This document shows positions 63,648-64,000 of a DNA stretch of 64,000 nucleotides, piece by piece. The position numbers were made by a program, and so were the translations under genes. The stretch spans positions 1-64,000 of the forward strand of contig JAIRVH010000185.1 in NCBI GenBank assembly GCA_031253985.1. Direction: 5' to 3'. The stretch comes from Sphingobacterium sp. (GTDB taxonomy: Bacteria > Bacteroidota > Bacteroidia > Sphingobacteriales > Sphingobacteriaceae). How positions within the stretch are numbered: the first letter of the stretch is position 1; every line of letters starts with the position of its first letter. Under the pieces are notes generated by a model. The model saw only the letters and a program-made list of their open reading frames with translations, was not told where the DNA came from and ran no database searches.

Positions 63648-64000
63648 TTGTTTTCCGTTTGAATGGTGTTCATATTAAAAAAACTGCCCCGGACGCGGTA
63701 ATATTGTTCACCATTAGAGAAAAACTTACCTTGGTTTTGAGCGTAAGAACGCGTCATAGCCATCACCTTTTGCAGGTATACGATATACTCTTCAAAGGAC
63801 GGCAAAGACATTTCCTTTTTATTCTTCAATGCTTCCACTTTCATATCCGTAAAAGTATTGTGTAGAATTGGCAGCCCCAGCATCACCGAAAAATACTTCC
63901 CTAAAGTCCATTTGTCCACATCCCGGGCTGAATACATCGGCCACTTTTTCTTATATTCCTCGATATAGTTATCGTACAGTTTCTTGCGGAACGAATTATC
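63644..64000 (-). CDS. C-terminal part of a T6SSiii component, possibly TssR (start outside window)
   Basis: The frame is open to the last base of the window, so the listed 97-residue start at 63937 is internal; about 118 residues are visible. Sequence such as YIEEYKKKWPMYSARDVDKW, YFSVMLGLPIL and SNGEQYYRVRGSFF at the end resembles the C-terminus of the large T6SSiii protein TssR, but this is from recall and the diagnostic part lies outside. It is translationally coupled to clpV by a four-base overlap, so a T6SS role is likely whatever the family. Confidence 0.5.
   Translation of the reverse strand, partial: DNSFRKKLYDNYIEEYKKKWPMYSARDVDKWTLGKYFSVMLGLPILHNTFTDMKVEALKNKKEMSLPSFEEYIVYLQKVMAMTRSYAQNQGKFFSNGEQYYRVRGSFFNMNTIQTENK

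Overview
The window looks like a chromosomal stretch of a Sphingobacteriaceae bacterium, most likely Sphingobacterium or a close relative. The evidence is five SusC/SusD outer-membrane pairs, FecI/FecR-type ECF sigma and anti-sigma pairs, A/T-rich initiation regions without strong Shine-Dalgarno sites, Bacteroidota promoter elements of the TTTG/TAnnTTTG type, and a subtype-iii (Bacteroidota) type VI secretion locus. I saw no tRNA, rRNA, IS element, integrase or CRISPR array.

Layout. 1-2.8 kb: the end of a ferritin-like protein, a SigK/RskA-like sigma/anti-sigma pair, a remnant of a DUF1501 gene and a small lipoprotein. 2.9-12.0 kb (+): locus A, sigma-FecR-SusC-SusD-lipoprotein-sulfatase. 12.2-18.8 kb (-): locus B, GH105 hydrolase-SusD-SusC, visibly richer in GC than its flanks. 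19.3-27.3 kb (+): locus C, sigma-FecR-SusC-SusD-TlpA, followed by a convergent TPR-TlpA gene. 29.5-33.9 kb: DinB protein, then a 58-residue ORF missing from the ORF track, a fimbrillin-like lipoprotein, a choloylglycine-hydrolase-family enzyme and a small membrane protein. 34.0-42.2 kb (-): locus D, sigma-FecR-SusC-SusD-TPR-TlpA. 42.3-43.6 kb: HxlR regulator and a divergent alpha/beta hydrolase. 43.7-52.7 kb (-): locus E, SusC (frameshifted at a 7-G run)-SusD-TlpA/M14 fusion-S9 peptidase. 53.1-64.0 kb: flavodoxin-like protein and most of a T6SSiii locus (TssK, TssN, TssG, TssF, TssE, TssC, TssB, ClpV/TssH and the end of a further component).

How the genes work together. Locus A (sulfatase) and locus B (unsaturated glucuronyl/galacturonyl hydrolase) lie back to back across one strong shared terminator and look like a combined system for a sulfated, uronic-acid-containing glycan. 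Loci C, D and E each pair SusCD with a thioredoxin-fold TlpA protein; locus E adds two peptidases, so at least this one looks like peptide uptake rather than glycan use. The three SusC proteins with an N-terminal STN signalling domain (A, C, D) are exactly those with a FecI/FecR pair; the two without STN (B, E) have none.

Most interesting non-coding signals. In loci A and C the fecR-susC gap carries a strong intrinsic terminator on the antisense strand, and a TAnnTTTG-like box on the same strand starts exactly at the susC start codon. This predicts cis-antisense RNAs of about 80-100 nt like DonS of Bacteroides fragilis. Other signals are a 22-bp tandem repeat and a dyad-flanked leader before the locus B susC, an 11-bp tandem repeat near 29.2 kb, and the 7-G run in the locus E susC.
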